Assembly: GCF_963662255.1 (NCBI RefSeq)
Contig: NC_085051.1
Span: forward strand, 54,723,101 to 54,787,100
DNA: 64,000 nt
Origin: Cinclus cinclus
Lineage: Eukaryota; Chordata; Aves; Passeriformes; Cinclidae
Direction: 5' to 3'
Under the pieces are notes generated by a model that did not search any database, was not told the DNA's origin, and saw nothing but the letters and a program-made list of their open reading frames with translations. A program made the position numbers and the translations under genes. Below, piece by piece: positions 48,791-61,800 of the stretch. The first letter of the stretch is position 1. Every line of letters begins with the position of its first letter.

Positions 48791-51700
48791 CAAAAAGGAA
48801 GAGACTTAGATAGCCACCAAATCTGAAAAAATCCGTGTTCAGTGGGCACAGAGGCTGTGCTTGGCAAACAGAATGGCCACTGTGAATAGTGCTATCTACC
48901 TGTATGTCTTCATCACACCCATATTCAGCAAAGTAACTTCAAGAGGGTATCAATATAATGTGGATTACTGTGCTGAGCCAGGAGCTGTCTCACCTTTGGT
49001 TTACACTGGAGTTCCACCTGCAAGCCTGTTGATGCTGTTTGTAGAACAGACATCGTGAGAGGATGACAGAGACAAACATGGGAAAGGAGCCTGCTTTCTC
49101 ACTCTCCTTGGCAGCAGGTTGAAGAGCACCATGCATATTTTGTAGTGATTCAGCATTTGACTACCTAAAGAAAAAAATAAATCTGTATTTCCAATGCTGT
49201 TTCCCTAACATCTTTTTAATCCTTTAAAGTAGATGCAGTGGTGAAAACTTGATTGTAAAGATTAATGTCATCTGTAAATGAAAAGGACAACTGATTGCTC
49301 TCATAAAATATAAGCCTACTATTTCTACAGGGTTTATAAAGGAAAGTTAAATAGTTCCCATGAAAAATTCAGATGGGGCATAATATTGAAGGGTATTTTG
49401 TCAATGGAAGTAATGTTGATGTAGATCAACATTTGGGATAAATTTTTAGCTTGACTGAAGACCTCATGCTTTATCAATATACTTTGATCTACATGTTAAA
49501 CCCATCCAAGACCTGTTCTGAAACCCAGAGATTTCAGGGCGCTCTGTGTCAGGTCACTTAACAACTTGAGAACAGAAACAGAAAGGGACATGTATCAAAC
49601 ATAAATCAAAAGTGGCATCAATACTGCCAAGAACTCCTGGTTTGCAAGCATTGACACCTCCCTTTTGCCCCACTGGTTAAAATAAACTCATCCCCAAGAG
49701 GGGATGGAGAATTTGTCTCAGAGATGTCTGCAACTCTGCCCCTGCAGAAGGCTGAATACAGGGGCACAGTGGACACCTAAGGAAGAACTTTAGGCTTTAG
49801 TTCTCTATGCACCTGAAATCTGAGTATGACCTGGTGGAAACAGTTTGTGTGGAAGGACGCGGATCACTCTCACACTGCTCCCTGGTAACTGAATCATTCC
49901 AGGGGAGATGATCACACTGAACCTGGTGGGTGCAGGGACAGTTATGTGTGAAGCATTTTCCACTCTCACAGAGCCTTTTTTTCATAAGCAGATTGTCACA
50001 CTGTGGTAGGTTCTCCAGCAGGAAGGGTTAATTGCCTGGTTGGTAACACTGGTGGTTCTTCAGGCTCAGACAACAGCCATAGAAGAGCACGTGAAGAGTT
50101 GCTCTGCAGAGTTGCTTCTCCAATGACTGTGGTGATGAACATAGAATAAGCTCCTGAGTTTCAAGCATCTGAAATTGTATGAGATTTCTTCAGGCCTGAA
50201 CGTGGCCCTGAGCATCCTGCAGGCAGCAGAGCCTGTTCACCATCACCACAGCACTGACTCAGGCTCACATCAAACAAATTCTACATTTTTAGCCTTAAAT
50301 GGCTAAAACCCAGTGAAGTTTAAAGGCAAATCATATGCATTATGTACAACAAAATGACTGGTTTATACCATCATGTTTTGATTTCCTCAGGAAAACTAGG
50401 ACAATTAAAGGCAGGAAGGAAGATCATAAATTTGAAAGGAGACATGGGGATCACCACTCACCTGAATAGGAAGCTTTAAATAGTCTACCATTGACTCATC
50501 ACAATTTGGAAAGAGTATAGCTTACACTTTTACTCTTGCTTACAGAACACAGACTAGATATGACACTTGTGAGTTAAAATAGACTTAAGGTAATCTGTGC
50601 CAAAACAGTTAAAGTATTAGTTTTTATTATATGTATTAGCCTTTCATGGTGTAGATGTACAGTGAATAATAGCTAGTTTTGGGAACCATCAGGTGAAAAT
50701 GAAGAGTTAGTCTTCAGCCTTTCAGCCACGATAAATTCGCCATCACAAGACTTGGTTGCTTAGTAAACCACTCAGCCTCTAACACATTGCCCACACCTAG
50801 ACAGATAAATATGGCTCTTTAAACCAGAGAGAGACACATGTAATATCTGGTTAACTGTGCTCAGTAACTTCAGTTTTCTGTAATAGTCTTCCTTTGTGGA
50901 AGGGAATATGTTGGGACTGCTGAAATGAATATAAACATCAATAATGTGTAGGTCCTTAATCAAGATGAGGTACTCCACCGTGCAAGAGGTTGTGCGTCTT
51001 TAAATCTTCCCTCTGTCTCTCCCCATTATTTAATAGATAAAATAGGTGATGTATGGAGAAAAGTAATATTATCCTTATCTCTTGATAGTGAACTGTAATA
51101 CATAGGAGGATTGAGTAACTTGGACTCGAAAGCTGGGCTAGGACCAGGAACTGACCCTGGACTACTTGTCCCATCATCTCAACCAGGAGCCTGCCCTTCC
51201 TCTCATTTAGTGGAAGGCAACAAAAAGAAGTGCAATTTGAAGATTAGACAATGACACATTTCCTTTGAAAAAATTCCTTTGAAAATTTTATTTTCCTTCA
51301 AAATTAATTTTGGATCCTTTATTGCAAGTCTCAAATCCAACAATTAATCACATATCTGCACATTCCCATTCTGTCTGCTCCTCTGAAACAATAGTTAGGC
51401 AAGCACTATGTTGCCCACTAGGAGTAGGACCACTGGAGACTTTGGAACACCCCTTCAAAACTATTTTCAAGAGCTTGTTGCACACGTATGTCTTTTCCCT
51501 GACAACCAAGCTCAAAAAGCAGCTAATTCAGCCAGCATTTGAGCAAGATGGTGCCTTACTGTGGCTTGTGTGCAACCAGCACACACTTCTGAAACCAGCA
51601 CAGTAACCACAGATGAGCAGATTCTTAAATATTTTGATAGACAGAGCCCCATAAAACATCAAGTTGGAAACTCAGCAGCCCACAGACAGCCACGACTTCA

Positions 51701-53479
51701 GTGGCTGCCTCAACCTGTATCCAAGCAGCATCCCACATGAGTCAAGTGGTGGGAAGGAGTTTCTCATCCTTTTCCTCCAGAGCTTCCGCTGCTGTTTTTC
51801 CAGTTGCTGTCATGGGCACTCGAGTGGTGCTGGGTGGTTCTGATGTGCTGTCACCCTCCCAAACACGTGGGTGGGTTTCACATCCCTTATGTGTGGTGAA
51901 AGCCTCTCCATTGAGAAGAATTGCCAGGAATTTCTTGGCCTGCTGTGAGCAACACTGCCAGAGTTGCAAGGTGAAGACCTGCCACCTGTGGTGAAGATCC
52001 GATAGGAACGAGGAGTGTCTCTCTGCTGGGTGCAAATGTGAGAATGGAGGGTCTGCTGCAGATACATCCTGATGTGGGGTCCCAAAAACCCCCTGTTAAT
52101 AGGGGCTTAGACGTGATGTTTGTGAAAACAAAGAATTTCCTAGTTGGCTATGCACATTTTTGAGATTTCTGGATCATAATTTGCACTGTGAATCCCAGCT
52201 GGATGTCAGTGAGCACACAACACGGAGAAATGGGAACATTGGTGGAACAAGTGGTCCAGCAGTTTTGTAAGGAAATCAGTGAAATTCCAAATAAGTCTTC
52301 TATATTTTCCAGATTGCTTGGTATTTTCAAATGTACTATTAAGCTACTGTCTGTGGTAAAAGTCTAGTTGAGGTTGAGAACTAAGAGGAGTTAAGTCCTT
52401 GAGATAGGGCAGTGTGACATATCTTTTTCACTGTTCCCACTCTGGAGATCTATGATACTGCCCCATGGATATCAAAAAGAAGGTGAGATTAATCTCTCCT
52501 CTGGCCCACATTAATTAGTCTCCTATAAAAAGGAACAGATAGCATCACTGCAAAGGACATCTGCAGTCCTTGTGCTGGGACTGGGCTTGTCCATGTGGTA
52601 ATTCATTAACTCTCTTCTTTACCTGCCTGATGTTTGCCTTGCCAGTCTCTGTCTGTACACATCTGGAGTATTTAACCCTGTGCCACTGGGATTTTCCACC
52701 TCATCTGCGCTGACATTCCTTCCACTACACCTTCCCCCTGGTATTCAAGCCCTGATGATTTTGCTTTCATTTTCACATCTACTGGCTCAAGGAAGATTGC
52801 CAAAAAATGTGTCTGTAAACATGCTGTTATCCCAGAGGCAGCAAGATGGTGACTCTGTGGAGGTGGAGAGCCAAACACAGGACCTGAGTGTATGGTGATT
52901 TTAAACCCTATTCTTCCCTACAATGGAGATATTTTCAAGCCAATCATGCTGGAGATCCAAGTCACCAGGTCATTATTCCTTTCCCAGTTTGAAAGTGTGT
53001 AGCCCCCACCATTGCTTACTGATGAGCCTGGGTTCTCTCTCCCTCTCAGCAGCATTCTTTCATGGTAAGGTTTGTCTCTGTATCTAACTACCCTCCTGCC
53101 TTCCTTTGTGTTTTTTTTTTTTTCCAGGCTATGTATGTGTTTATTTCCTTTGATGTTCCTAGTAAATAGGTCATTCCTTCCACCCTCTTGTCTATACCAG
53201 TTGATCTATAGCATTACCTGTTTGCCTGCACTCTTTTCAGAAGGCCCTGCCCCAAGTGGTATTCCTATTAGCACTTCAAAAGAGGATTGATCTGGGTGTT
53301 TTTAATGAATTATCAGCTGTAGCTTTATATCAAATCAGCATCCAAGGAGCTCTTCTAGATTACTCCTCTCCGTGGCCTCTGGGGTTCCTGCTTTGACCTC
53401 TCCTTAGTGAGCAATGTTACCCTGTGGATATTTCTGCACTTAGATTTGTTCAATTTCTTGCTATTCCCACTATGTCCCA
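48791..53479. other. Unique non-coding DNA, no gene recognised
   Basis: Mostly AT-leaning sequence with no gene or transposon that I recognise. A 13-base T run lies at 53111-53123, followed by CCAGGC, which looks like a polypyrimidine tract plus AG (acceptor-like). The frame downstream is unremarkable. Frames are all below 100 codons. Confidence 0.5.
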
Positions 53480-54560
53480 CTTTTCATTTGTTGAAATCCC
53501 TTTAGGATGATGCTTCTAATAAATGATTTGCAATTCACACTCCAGCTGAGTGTTATCTTTGAATTTGATTGATGTATTTTTCTTCTCCTTCCTCAGTGCT
53601 ACTGCAGATGAATATAATGTCCAACTCAGCAGGAGTCTCTGAGGAGCCCAACATGGCAATATTTATAAGCATACTCCACTTTCTGTTGTAGGGGCTGATT
53701 TTAGTCTCTTTCATTGTTATTGTCTGTAATACACCCTACATCTTTCTTGTAATTCTTTGGGCCCGGTCCAGCCACTGTTAAAGTCAGCTGTGTCTGCATG
53801 GAACCCCTTGGGGATGGATCAGGTTCTAAAGGAATATTATGTCTGAAGAAATGGACTAAAATTACTTACTGAAATCAAGAACCTTTCTGCAGAAGAGTTC
53901 TCTGTAAAACCAGTTGTCTTGTCAGCCAGTGAAACCCTTAAGGGTAAATTTACCGAGTGACTCAAAGGACCATATCCCTTCTTCCTCCCACCAGCACATC
54001 CCACTGTGCTGTATACTCATCCCACATGATGGATAATCAGCTGCTTATCCTTCACTCTCCCCACCCAACACTTCCCACTCCCAGTGGTTTTCCTCCTCCC
54101 ATCAGCACTGTGAGTATAATCTGTCTGTAGAGTCTATCACTTGGGTGCAACTGCTCCTCTTAATGTGACCTCTGTGTGTGTGTGACACATTTCTGTATTG
54201 TTCCTCCTGCAGAACAGCTAATAGTGCTTTCTGATTATTAGAGACCAAGTTTCACCTGCAAAGGATGCCAAGTTAATTGATCTGTAATTCCCCTTTTGGA
54301 AAAGAAGCGTGATGTTTTTCCTTTGCCAGTCACCAGGGCTTCCTCAGTTCTCCAGGAGCACTTGAATATAATGGATAATGGGCCTAAGAGTTTTTCAGCT
54401 AATTCCTTTAATACCCTTGGGTTTGTACCATCTGGCCCTCTGTGCCCATTTGAATGCATTGTGCTCTCTACATTTCTTTGCTGTTTCTTTAATGATTTTG
54501 CTAACTCCTGGCTCTCAGTTTCTTGGCTTTCCTTTGATTGCTCATTGCACACAATGTTTT
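53480..54560 (-). mobile_element. Ancient CR1/L3-type LINE ORF2 remnant
   Basis: Minus-strand translation at 54238-54552 gives GPDGTNPRVLKELAEKLLG followed by PLSIIFKCSW, the counterpart of the start of the CR1/L3 reverse-transcriptase domain (GPDGIHPRVLKEL...PLSIIFEKSW). Further along the same strand, about 53850-53880 reads 'ttgatttcagtaag', matching the coding for LDFSKAFDTV. About 53556-53590 reads 'aaattcaaagataacactcag', corresponding to the KFADDTKL (YADD-like) region. The three blocks are in the order and rough spacing expected for RT. Divergence, stops and indels are much greater than in the other CR1 copies, which suggests an old amniote-age insertion. The lower border is uncertain. 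Confidence 0.7.
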
Positions 54561-55530
54561 TAAAGGAATTTTAAAAAACTGGAATAGGTGACTTTTTTTA
54601 AGCTCACTGTATCCATGGCAGAAATTAACTCACATTTTAAATTAATCTTTCATCAAGAAGCATCGTGTCTCAAAAATTTGAGCAGAGATCATTAGCTTTT
54701 ATCCTATCCAGGCAAGACTGCATCTACAGGACATTTCCTGCTATTTGAAAGAGAAAGGCATTCAAGACAATTTTCTTTAAGACCCTATATCCAATTTTTG
54801 TCTTCTCAATACTGGTAGGGAATTATTTCTTCCTTTTATGATGTCCTATTTTCTCTCTCTTCAAGTGCATTTGTGTGACCCTACTTACATCTTCAGATAC
54901 TTGTAGACTCCAGTCTGCTATTTTCTTATATCTTTGCCAGCTAATATCTAAGCACGACTTCATTTCATTAATCAAACCCACTCCAAATGATCTGACCATG
55001 TCTCTACTCTCCTTTGAGGCCTCTGATTTTGCAGTGTATGGCATAGACATTCCAAGAAATCAACATAAATTAATTCCAACTGTATCTAAGAGAGGCAGAT
55101 GAGGGTGATGCCCACTGAGGATGGCAGGGAATTTTACAATGCCAGCTGACTGCCAGAAGTTACACCTAGATTCTCCTCCTGTGTCACTTCCCAGCTTTCC
55201 TTAACATGGCTGCTTCCAAGTGTCCTTTGGGGATATTTTTCCCTGAGTGATGGCAGCTCATTTATTCTTCTTTCATGACTTTATTTCCTGGCCACATTGA
55301 TAATCTCTGTAGGTGCTACAGGGTAAATTCTCCGCTCAATCTCACTTAAATCTCCTCCCATTTTAGCATCAACATCATTTTGCTGTATTGTGAATTTCTC
55401 CTGCTTACTTGCATGCGACTTACTTTCATTTTTCTCCAAACTTTTCTTTCTGTTATCTATTATTCTATTTCTATTATTTCCCAGAATGTTTTCCACTTAA
55501 AATGGCTTCTACAGGATTTCCTTTTCCTTT
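54561..55530. other. Possible 5' continuation of the old LINE, unassigned
   Basis: Two minus-strand frames of 71-75 codons (55281-55496 and 54823-55050) lie upstream of the RT remnant on the same strand. They are rich in Lys, Arg and Glu, as is the linker between endonuclease and RT of CR1/L3. No specific motif could be matched, so the stretch is left unassigned. Confidence 0.25.
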
Positions 55531-58500
55531 TTTTAAAAACAAAAAAAATATTTTTCCTCTTTCTACACAGACGTATTAGGCATGACAGGTTTATACCTGT
55601 CTACCTCTAATACACAGTGTTCCTGAAATAGGTACAGACAACGATGTGTCTAACCACATGCTGAAAGATGGAGAAAAAGGAAAGTAAAATTCATGAGATG
55701 AAGCAACACAAGTGAGCAGCACAATGCTCAGGGCATGGTCACAAGGTGGTTTTGATTTGAATGTGAATCATTCCCTCTACAAGCCACTGAGGTTGGAAGA
55801 AGACAGTCTCCTTCTCTCTTGCATTTAGGTGGCATCAGATGAGGGTAGTTGTTCCCTCCACCCTGGCTTTGGAAGGTTTTCATGACATGGACCCCAGTGC
55901 TCCATTCCTTTGGCACATCCAGCACGGTGGTGTCTGGATAAGGACTAGTCCATGCCTGTCAAAATGCTGGATGGGAAGCAGAGCAGGATAGGACATTCAG
56001 TAACTTCCCTGAGCCTTCAGGCTACAGAGAAAAAAATGACCCCCTTTTTCTTTGCAGAGACAATAAACAAAAGGCTGCATTAGAACCTTTGTTTGCAGGA
56101 GATCATGAAGATTTCAGTGATACCATACTCCCCTGCAGGAGGAGGGATTAAGAGAGTTACAGAACAGATTTACAAGCCCTGGAGAGAGTAAGTATCCAAC
56201 GGAAATCTTTGGCAATCCCCTTCCCTTCCTCTTCTGCGTCTCACCCTGGCTTCTGGTAACACTTAGAACAAAACCATCAGCTCTTGCTTATTTTAATGTG
56301 TTCTCTATTTTACCCTGAACCCAAATGAAACATCAAAGGTCTGGCTCAAGCACTTGCAAGTAAAAATAGCTCTAAGGCCAGTATATTTAAGGCCCTAGAA
56401 TGATATCTGAAATAAGTCATCCTAAGCCCATGAGAGGGGAATGGTGTTGTTTGTTGTGCATGATGCTGACAGTGGGCAGTACTGACATGTAAAGAGCAAT
56501 GTGTGGTACTGCAGAACAAAAGGAAGGTGAGAAGAGGGGCACGAAGAATGCATTGCACTGTATTGTGGAAGAAGAACAAAATCTATTTAAGATAAAAGCC
56601 AGTTTCAAGCTGCCTTTATTTTCTTTCCAATCTGATGCTTCTCCTCCCTTCTGAGAAATTTAGATTTGAACGTGTCTTTCTTGGTACATGAGAGAACGGT
56701 AAATCTTGGTACATCCTTGGTGCATGAGGCTATGATCCTCTCTCCCCCATAAAGTACTGCAATTTGTTTATAACCATCCAGGACTCACTTATTCCCTGTG
56801 ATGTGCCCATTTTTGAAGTAAGATAAATCAAGGCTATGACGGCATCAGGCACATTCCATGTAATCCTTTTGAATCTGCCTTTTGTCTCCATTGCTCTGTG
56901 TTTGAATAAAGCACTATGCTTTTATTCTTTGTTACTACAAACTTCGGTCCTAAATTCCTTCGCTTCACACGTAAATAATATTTTCTCTTTCTGTCTTCTA
57001 GTAACAAGGTGAATTCACCTTTGCAGTCATTAATCCGTACTGCCTTCACATCTGCACATCTTTCAGTCTCTCACTGAAACTTGGCCCAGGACTCTTTGAG
57101 CCACTGTGATACCAATACCAGGTGGGATTTTCTGGAACAGATCAGTGTAAGTCCTGTCTTCCTTTGACCTGATGTTTTTCACCAGCAAATGGTTCCCAAA
57201 TCCAACATTTTAAATTAGGTTTTCTCAGATACGATGGAGGTATATCACCCTGGGATGCAAACACGGGGTATTCCACAGATTCCTGACTGTCCTGGCCTGT
57301 CCTGGCAGGCAGTTTATTAAATCTCTTGAGTCACAAAGGAGGCTTTATTTACTAGGAAGGTACTCGAAAGAAGTTAGAAAGTATACTTGATTTTAAGCAC
57401 AGACATCCTTCAAAGGCTGATGCATAGACAAACCCAGTGAAGTGAATCCTTATGGCTCACCAGTGAGGGACATGAATGTGGTCATATGGAGCAGATGCAG
57501 GTTTCAAACCTTTCAAACTGTCTGTGAGCAGTGCAGCTGAGTCCCGTTAGCTGAACCAGAGAAAAGGACAATAATGGGTCAAAACTGGCCAGATGGCCCT
57601 CAAGACTGCTCTATTAACATGAGGCCTTGCTGCAGTTATTTAGGCAGGATGAACAAGATAAAAAGGACTTTTTGGTGTTGGATGCTGAGACAGTGTTTAA
57701 AACATCCCTGACTCACAGCTCACAAGCTGGGACTCGTTTTGCAAGTTCAGTCCCTGTTCAGATAGGATCAGGGAATGTCTCTGGGCTGGATTGTGAAGGA
57801 AGCAGTCTTGCCAAATATGCTCTGCCCACAGCACTGTCCAGACCCGTCAGATGGTATTTCTTCTAGTTTTACTAATGTATGCTTGGCCCCAATTCCACAC
57901 TACCTGAGGCTACAGCTGTAATAAAAACACAGCACACATGCTGTGGGTGGGTGCATGCAGCTGGTGGGAGTTGAGGCACGTGAAAGTGAAAAACACAACT
58001 CTTTCTTAATTGCAGGAGGGGAATCAAGAAATAATATTCTGCCTAATCCTTTCATTTGCTCTCTGTCTCTGTGGCACACCTTCACCCATGGCCCTGTCTG
58101 TCACCAGAGAGGATGGCAGCAGTATTCCTCTGTACAGAGCTTGTTCCACACCTGAGCAATGCTGAGATTTTCAGGCAGAAGTGAGTCTTGTATTGCCACA
58201 CACAGCTTGTGTTCGGGTGTGGCTCCTGCATCAGGATCATCCCACGTATCCACCTTGTGGGTTGTGCTGGTGGATGGGGTGTTGCTGATCCAATCCCTAC
58301 CTGATGATGAAACTTGCTGCTGTCTTGGTGTGGTCATGCAGGACATACACTGCTGGAATGGAGTGAAAGAACCCTGGGCATGCATTTGTCTCCTACCCAT
58401 GAACTGCTGCCATGAATCCTTCTGGTGACGTGGGCTGGGCTGCTGGGTGAAAATCTCACTGAGCACCTCATGGGATTAGAAAGTTTGACTTCAAGCCACG

Positions 58501-61084
58501 AGTCCTCATGAATATGGCAACTTCCATCATCACTGCTGTGTCTGTAGAGAAGAAATTAAAATAGAGACCTCAATGAAGGCAAGGGACTGCTGGGGAAAAG
58601 AAAAGCCAGCCCCAGGAAAGGGGCAGAGAGGAACTCCTTGGTGCAGCCCTTGTTTCTTCTCTCAGGATGTAAACACAGGCACTAGGGGCACACTCCAGCA
58701 GAGGAGCAAAACATGTTGAGATCCTGATACCGTCCTCACCACTGAAACCAGCCAGCCATGGCAGCTCTTGACCGCCCTGCCACACCATCCCACTAACTTG
58801 TACCCCTGGTATCACTTGTTAGGGGCCACCTTGTTCTCTGACAGCTATTCCTACTGGAATCTCTTGCAGAAATAATCAGCATGGGTTAGAGAAACCCATA
58901 GGTAGTATTGAGAAGGCAGTTTATGTGTTGGGAAACTTGGGATTTTTATGGATTTGCAGAAGTTTCAAGCTTCTGATATTAGCCTAAATCCTTTTTTTAC
59001 CTGAACTTATAGTGAACACTGCAGATATTAAGAGTACTTTCAGTCTGAAAATTTGTATTCAGCACACATAGCACAGCCTATTTGTGTTGACTTTCAACAA
59101 CAGCATTTTATTTACAGGCAGCATTTTTTGTTGGCTGATATTTAGCAGCTCCACCTGCTGATGCCCAAGCCTGCAGGATTATATGCAAGTAAAGATGATG
59201 CAAGAAATAGAAAATGGTCACTTCCTTTTTCCACTTCTACTGATTCATTTCACACATTTGGTAAATTAATGATTGCTTTTTTTCACTGGTCTGTGCTGTC
59301 TCAGATGCCTTAGAAACACTTGCTCAAGCCATGTACTGTCACATCAGGAGGAGTTTTTTTCCCTTGCTCTCTCCAGGGGAGCCTCCACCCCTCTCTAGGC
59401 AAAACACATGAGATGCTAAGGCTTAAAATTTATGGAGCCTGACTTAAAAACCAGGATGTCTCCTCGTCTCAAGGGAAGGGAAATGACCCTTGGCTTATTT
59501 TCTAGTCACTCCTTTTCAGAGAAGGAAGTGCTAATAAGCACTCACTTGAGGCACAACAACTTAGCACAAGTGATGGCCAAAAAGCAGACACATAATTGCT
59601 GTGTGTGGGAACAGAGGAGCCAAGAAGAACACGTGAGAAGTTTCCCTTGTGAGCAGTGCTCTGTGAGAGATGTGCATCAGCAGTCATGGTACTGTCTGAG
59701 ATGGGAGCTACCCAACATCCAGGACTGACCCAGGGATCCTGCTTCCCCTCCCAAAGCAGCTCACTTGGAGCTGGGGATGGGTCCGTGGTTGCAGCATGGG
59801 AGAGGGGATAGAAAGGAGAGACAGCTCTGGGAGAAATAAATGTCTGGAAAACATCACAGGTGTTGGTAGGAATTCCACGTGGAGACAGTCAATCACACAA
59901 CATGTAGATACATGAGCTCCTGAGCAGTTTGAGAGGAGCTCTGAAAACCCATCCTGCTCACCCAGGGGAAATTGCAAGTGGGATTTCAAAGCATAGCACC
60001 CTCAGGGTCTTGGGATCCCTCCTGGATGAATATCAGGGCATTTCTTTCTGATGCACCCATCACCTTCCCCTTGAGGAGAGCCTTCCCCACAGCCTCCCTG
60101 GTGGCGACATCTCCTTGGCTGTGACAACTCTGAGTGACCTACCCAGGTTACCCCTCCACACACCCCAAAAGTGACCATGCTCCAGGCCCCACAGAGCACC
60201 CACCACAAACCAGCATGAACACAACGTATGATGAAGCTGGAAACCAGAAGAGCCATTAGTTTGTCTTACCTGGTTTGGGAATCACAGACCATTGGATTTC
60301 ACACGAGTGCTGCATCCAGCGAACTGGTCACATAAAATACCTTGAGCCTCTCAAGACTATTATGTCTCAGTCCGAATCTGGGAATGGAATGGACTGATCC
60401 TCAACAGTGGCAGAAAAGGGCTTGGGTGAGTTGTGCCTCCATGACACCACCAGGCAACCTACAACTCACTACCATAGAGGAAGGCAAAATGAATCAAGAT
60501 TCTTGTTCTCTGGTCTGAGGATAAAAACAGTTTTGAACCTCAAACAGGGTATTCACTTTGACCCCCAGCAAGTTAGAGTCTAGAGTCAAAGGGGATGTGG
60601 AAACACTGCCATGTACAACTGTTGCATCACTTTTCTTGTTGCACTTCCACTTATTGCTCAAGAACAGTTCATGACTCTTTCGGCCAGGACTTGCCAATGC
60701 TTGTGACTAGAAGTTCAGCATGGCAGTGCCTAACACTCTTATTAGTGACTTTTAATAGGTCCCAGACAATGTGTAAAATGAACATAAGTAGTTTCTTAAA
60801 GACTTGAAGTACAAAGGGTTGTGCATGGCATTTGAATACTATAAACAACTTATAAGAAAATCAGTTACGAGGCAGTAAATCTAGGAGTCCCAGGCAATAA
60901 ATTATTATTTGTTTCTCATTTCTGTGGCCTTTTCTTGCTGCTACGAAGTGTCAGAAGGGTATTTGCTGTCACAGATGCATGCAAACATGCATTCCCACTC
61001 AATTTTTCAGACATGATGCTCGTCTCTAATGTTCTCATCTCAGAAAAGGGAGGGAATGGCAGCACCTCAGCCTCTCCCCAACAA
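55531..61084. other. Unique non-coding DNA, no gene recognised
   Basis: No supported gene, RNA or transposon. Frames are up to 121 codons (58101-58466 minus) and match nothing known to me. They overlap a 89-codon frame on the opposite strand. AT-rich and mixed blocks alternate. Confidence 0.5.
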
Positions 61085-61660
61085 GCAATCCATGAATCAA
61101 CAGAGGGGATTATCCTGCTGTATTTAGCATTGATGCAGCCTCACTTTGAGAACTATGTGCTGTTCAGGGCTCCAAAAGAAATTATTAAGGTACTTGAATG
61201 CACCCAGAGGATGGCAACAAAGCTGGTCAAAGGGCTGTAAAGAATGTCCCGTGAAGAGCAACTGGGGACTTTGGGCTTTTCCAGTTTGGAGAATAGGAGG
61301 CTGAAGAGTGAACTCATTGCTCTCTGCAGCTCCCTGAGGAGGGGGAGTGGAGAGGGAGGTGCTGATCTCTTCTCCCTGGGATCCAGTGAAAGGGTGCATG
61401 GGAATGGTTCACAGCTGCACCAGAAGAATTTCACTCTTGACATTAGAAACATTTCTTTACTAGGAGGGTGGTAAAACACTGGACTGGGATTCCTTGAGAG
61501 ATGGTTGATGCCCCCAGGCTGTCAGTGTTTAAAGAGACATTTGGACAATGCTCGTAACAACATGCTGTAAGTTCTGATCAGCCCTGTGGTGATCTGACCT
61601 GATCAGTCCCCAGGCACTGGGACTGGATGATCATCACTGGTCCATTCCAACTGAATAGTT
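61085..61660 (+). mobile_element. CR1 LINE, C-terminal ORF2 and 3' UTR
   Basis: Conceptual translation runs through LALMQPHFENYVLFRAPKE, KVLECTQRMATKLVKGL, then LGFSSLENRRLKSELIALC and LDIRN. These match the C-terminal part of CR1 ORF2 (VRPHLEYCVQFWAP..., VQRRATKLVKGLE..., LFSLEKRRLRGDLIALY..., RLDIRKNFFT). A stop after KGL and other changes disable it. The 3' UTR follows, with 'ggactggatgatcatcactgg' and 'tccattccaactgaatag', leading directly into a pentanucleotide array instead of the normal octamer tail. The 5' side is truncated. Confidence 0.95.
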
Positions 61661-61745
61661 CTATTCTATTCTATTCTATTCTATTCTATTCTATTCTATT
61701 CTATTCTATTCTATTCTATTCTATTCTATTCTATTCTATTCTATT
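61661..61745. repeat. (CTATT)17 pentanucleotide array on a CR1 tail
   Basis: Seventeen perfect CTATT units follow the CR1 3' end without a gap. The unit can be derived from the CR1 terminal octamer ATTCTRTG by loss of three bases and slippage. The perfect purity implies recent expansion. Confidence 0.97.
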
Positions 61746-61800
61746 CCATTCCATTCCATTCCATTCCATTCCATTCCATTCCATTCCATTCCATTCCATT
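61746..61800. repeat. (CCATT)11 pentanucleotide array
   Basis: Eleven perfect CCATT units directly continue the CTATT array in the same phase, differing by a single T to C per unit. CCATT (ATTCC) is also the unit of vertebrate satellite III-type repeats, here as a short local block. Confidence 0.97.

Noticed and set aside
53111..53129. Polypyrimidine tract followed by CCAG resembling a splice acceptor
   Set aside because: The frame downstream has no recognisable protein similarity and no matching donor could be supported; T runs are frequent here.
58101..58466. 121-codon minus-strand frame
   Set aside because: No known similarity, an 89-codon frame on the opposite strand across the same bases, and no splice or promoter context.
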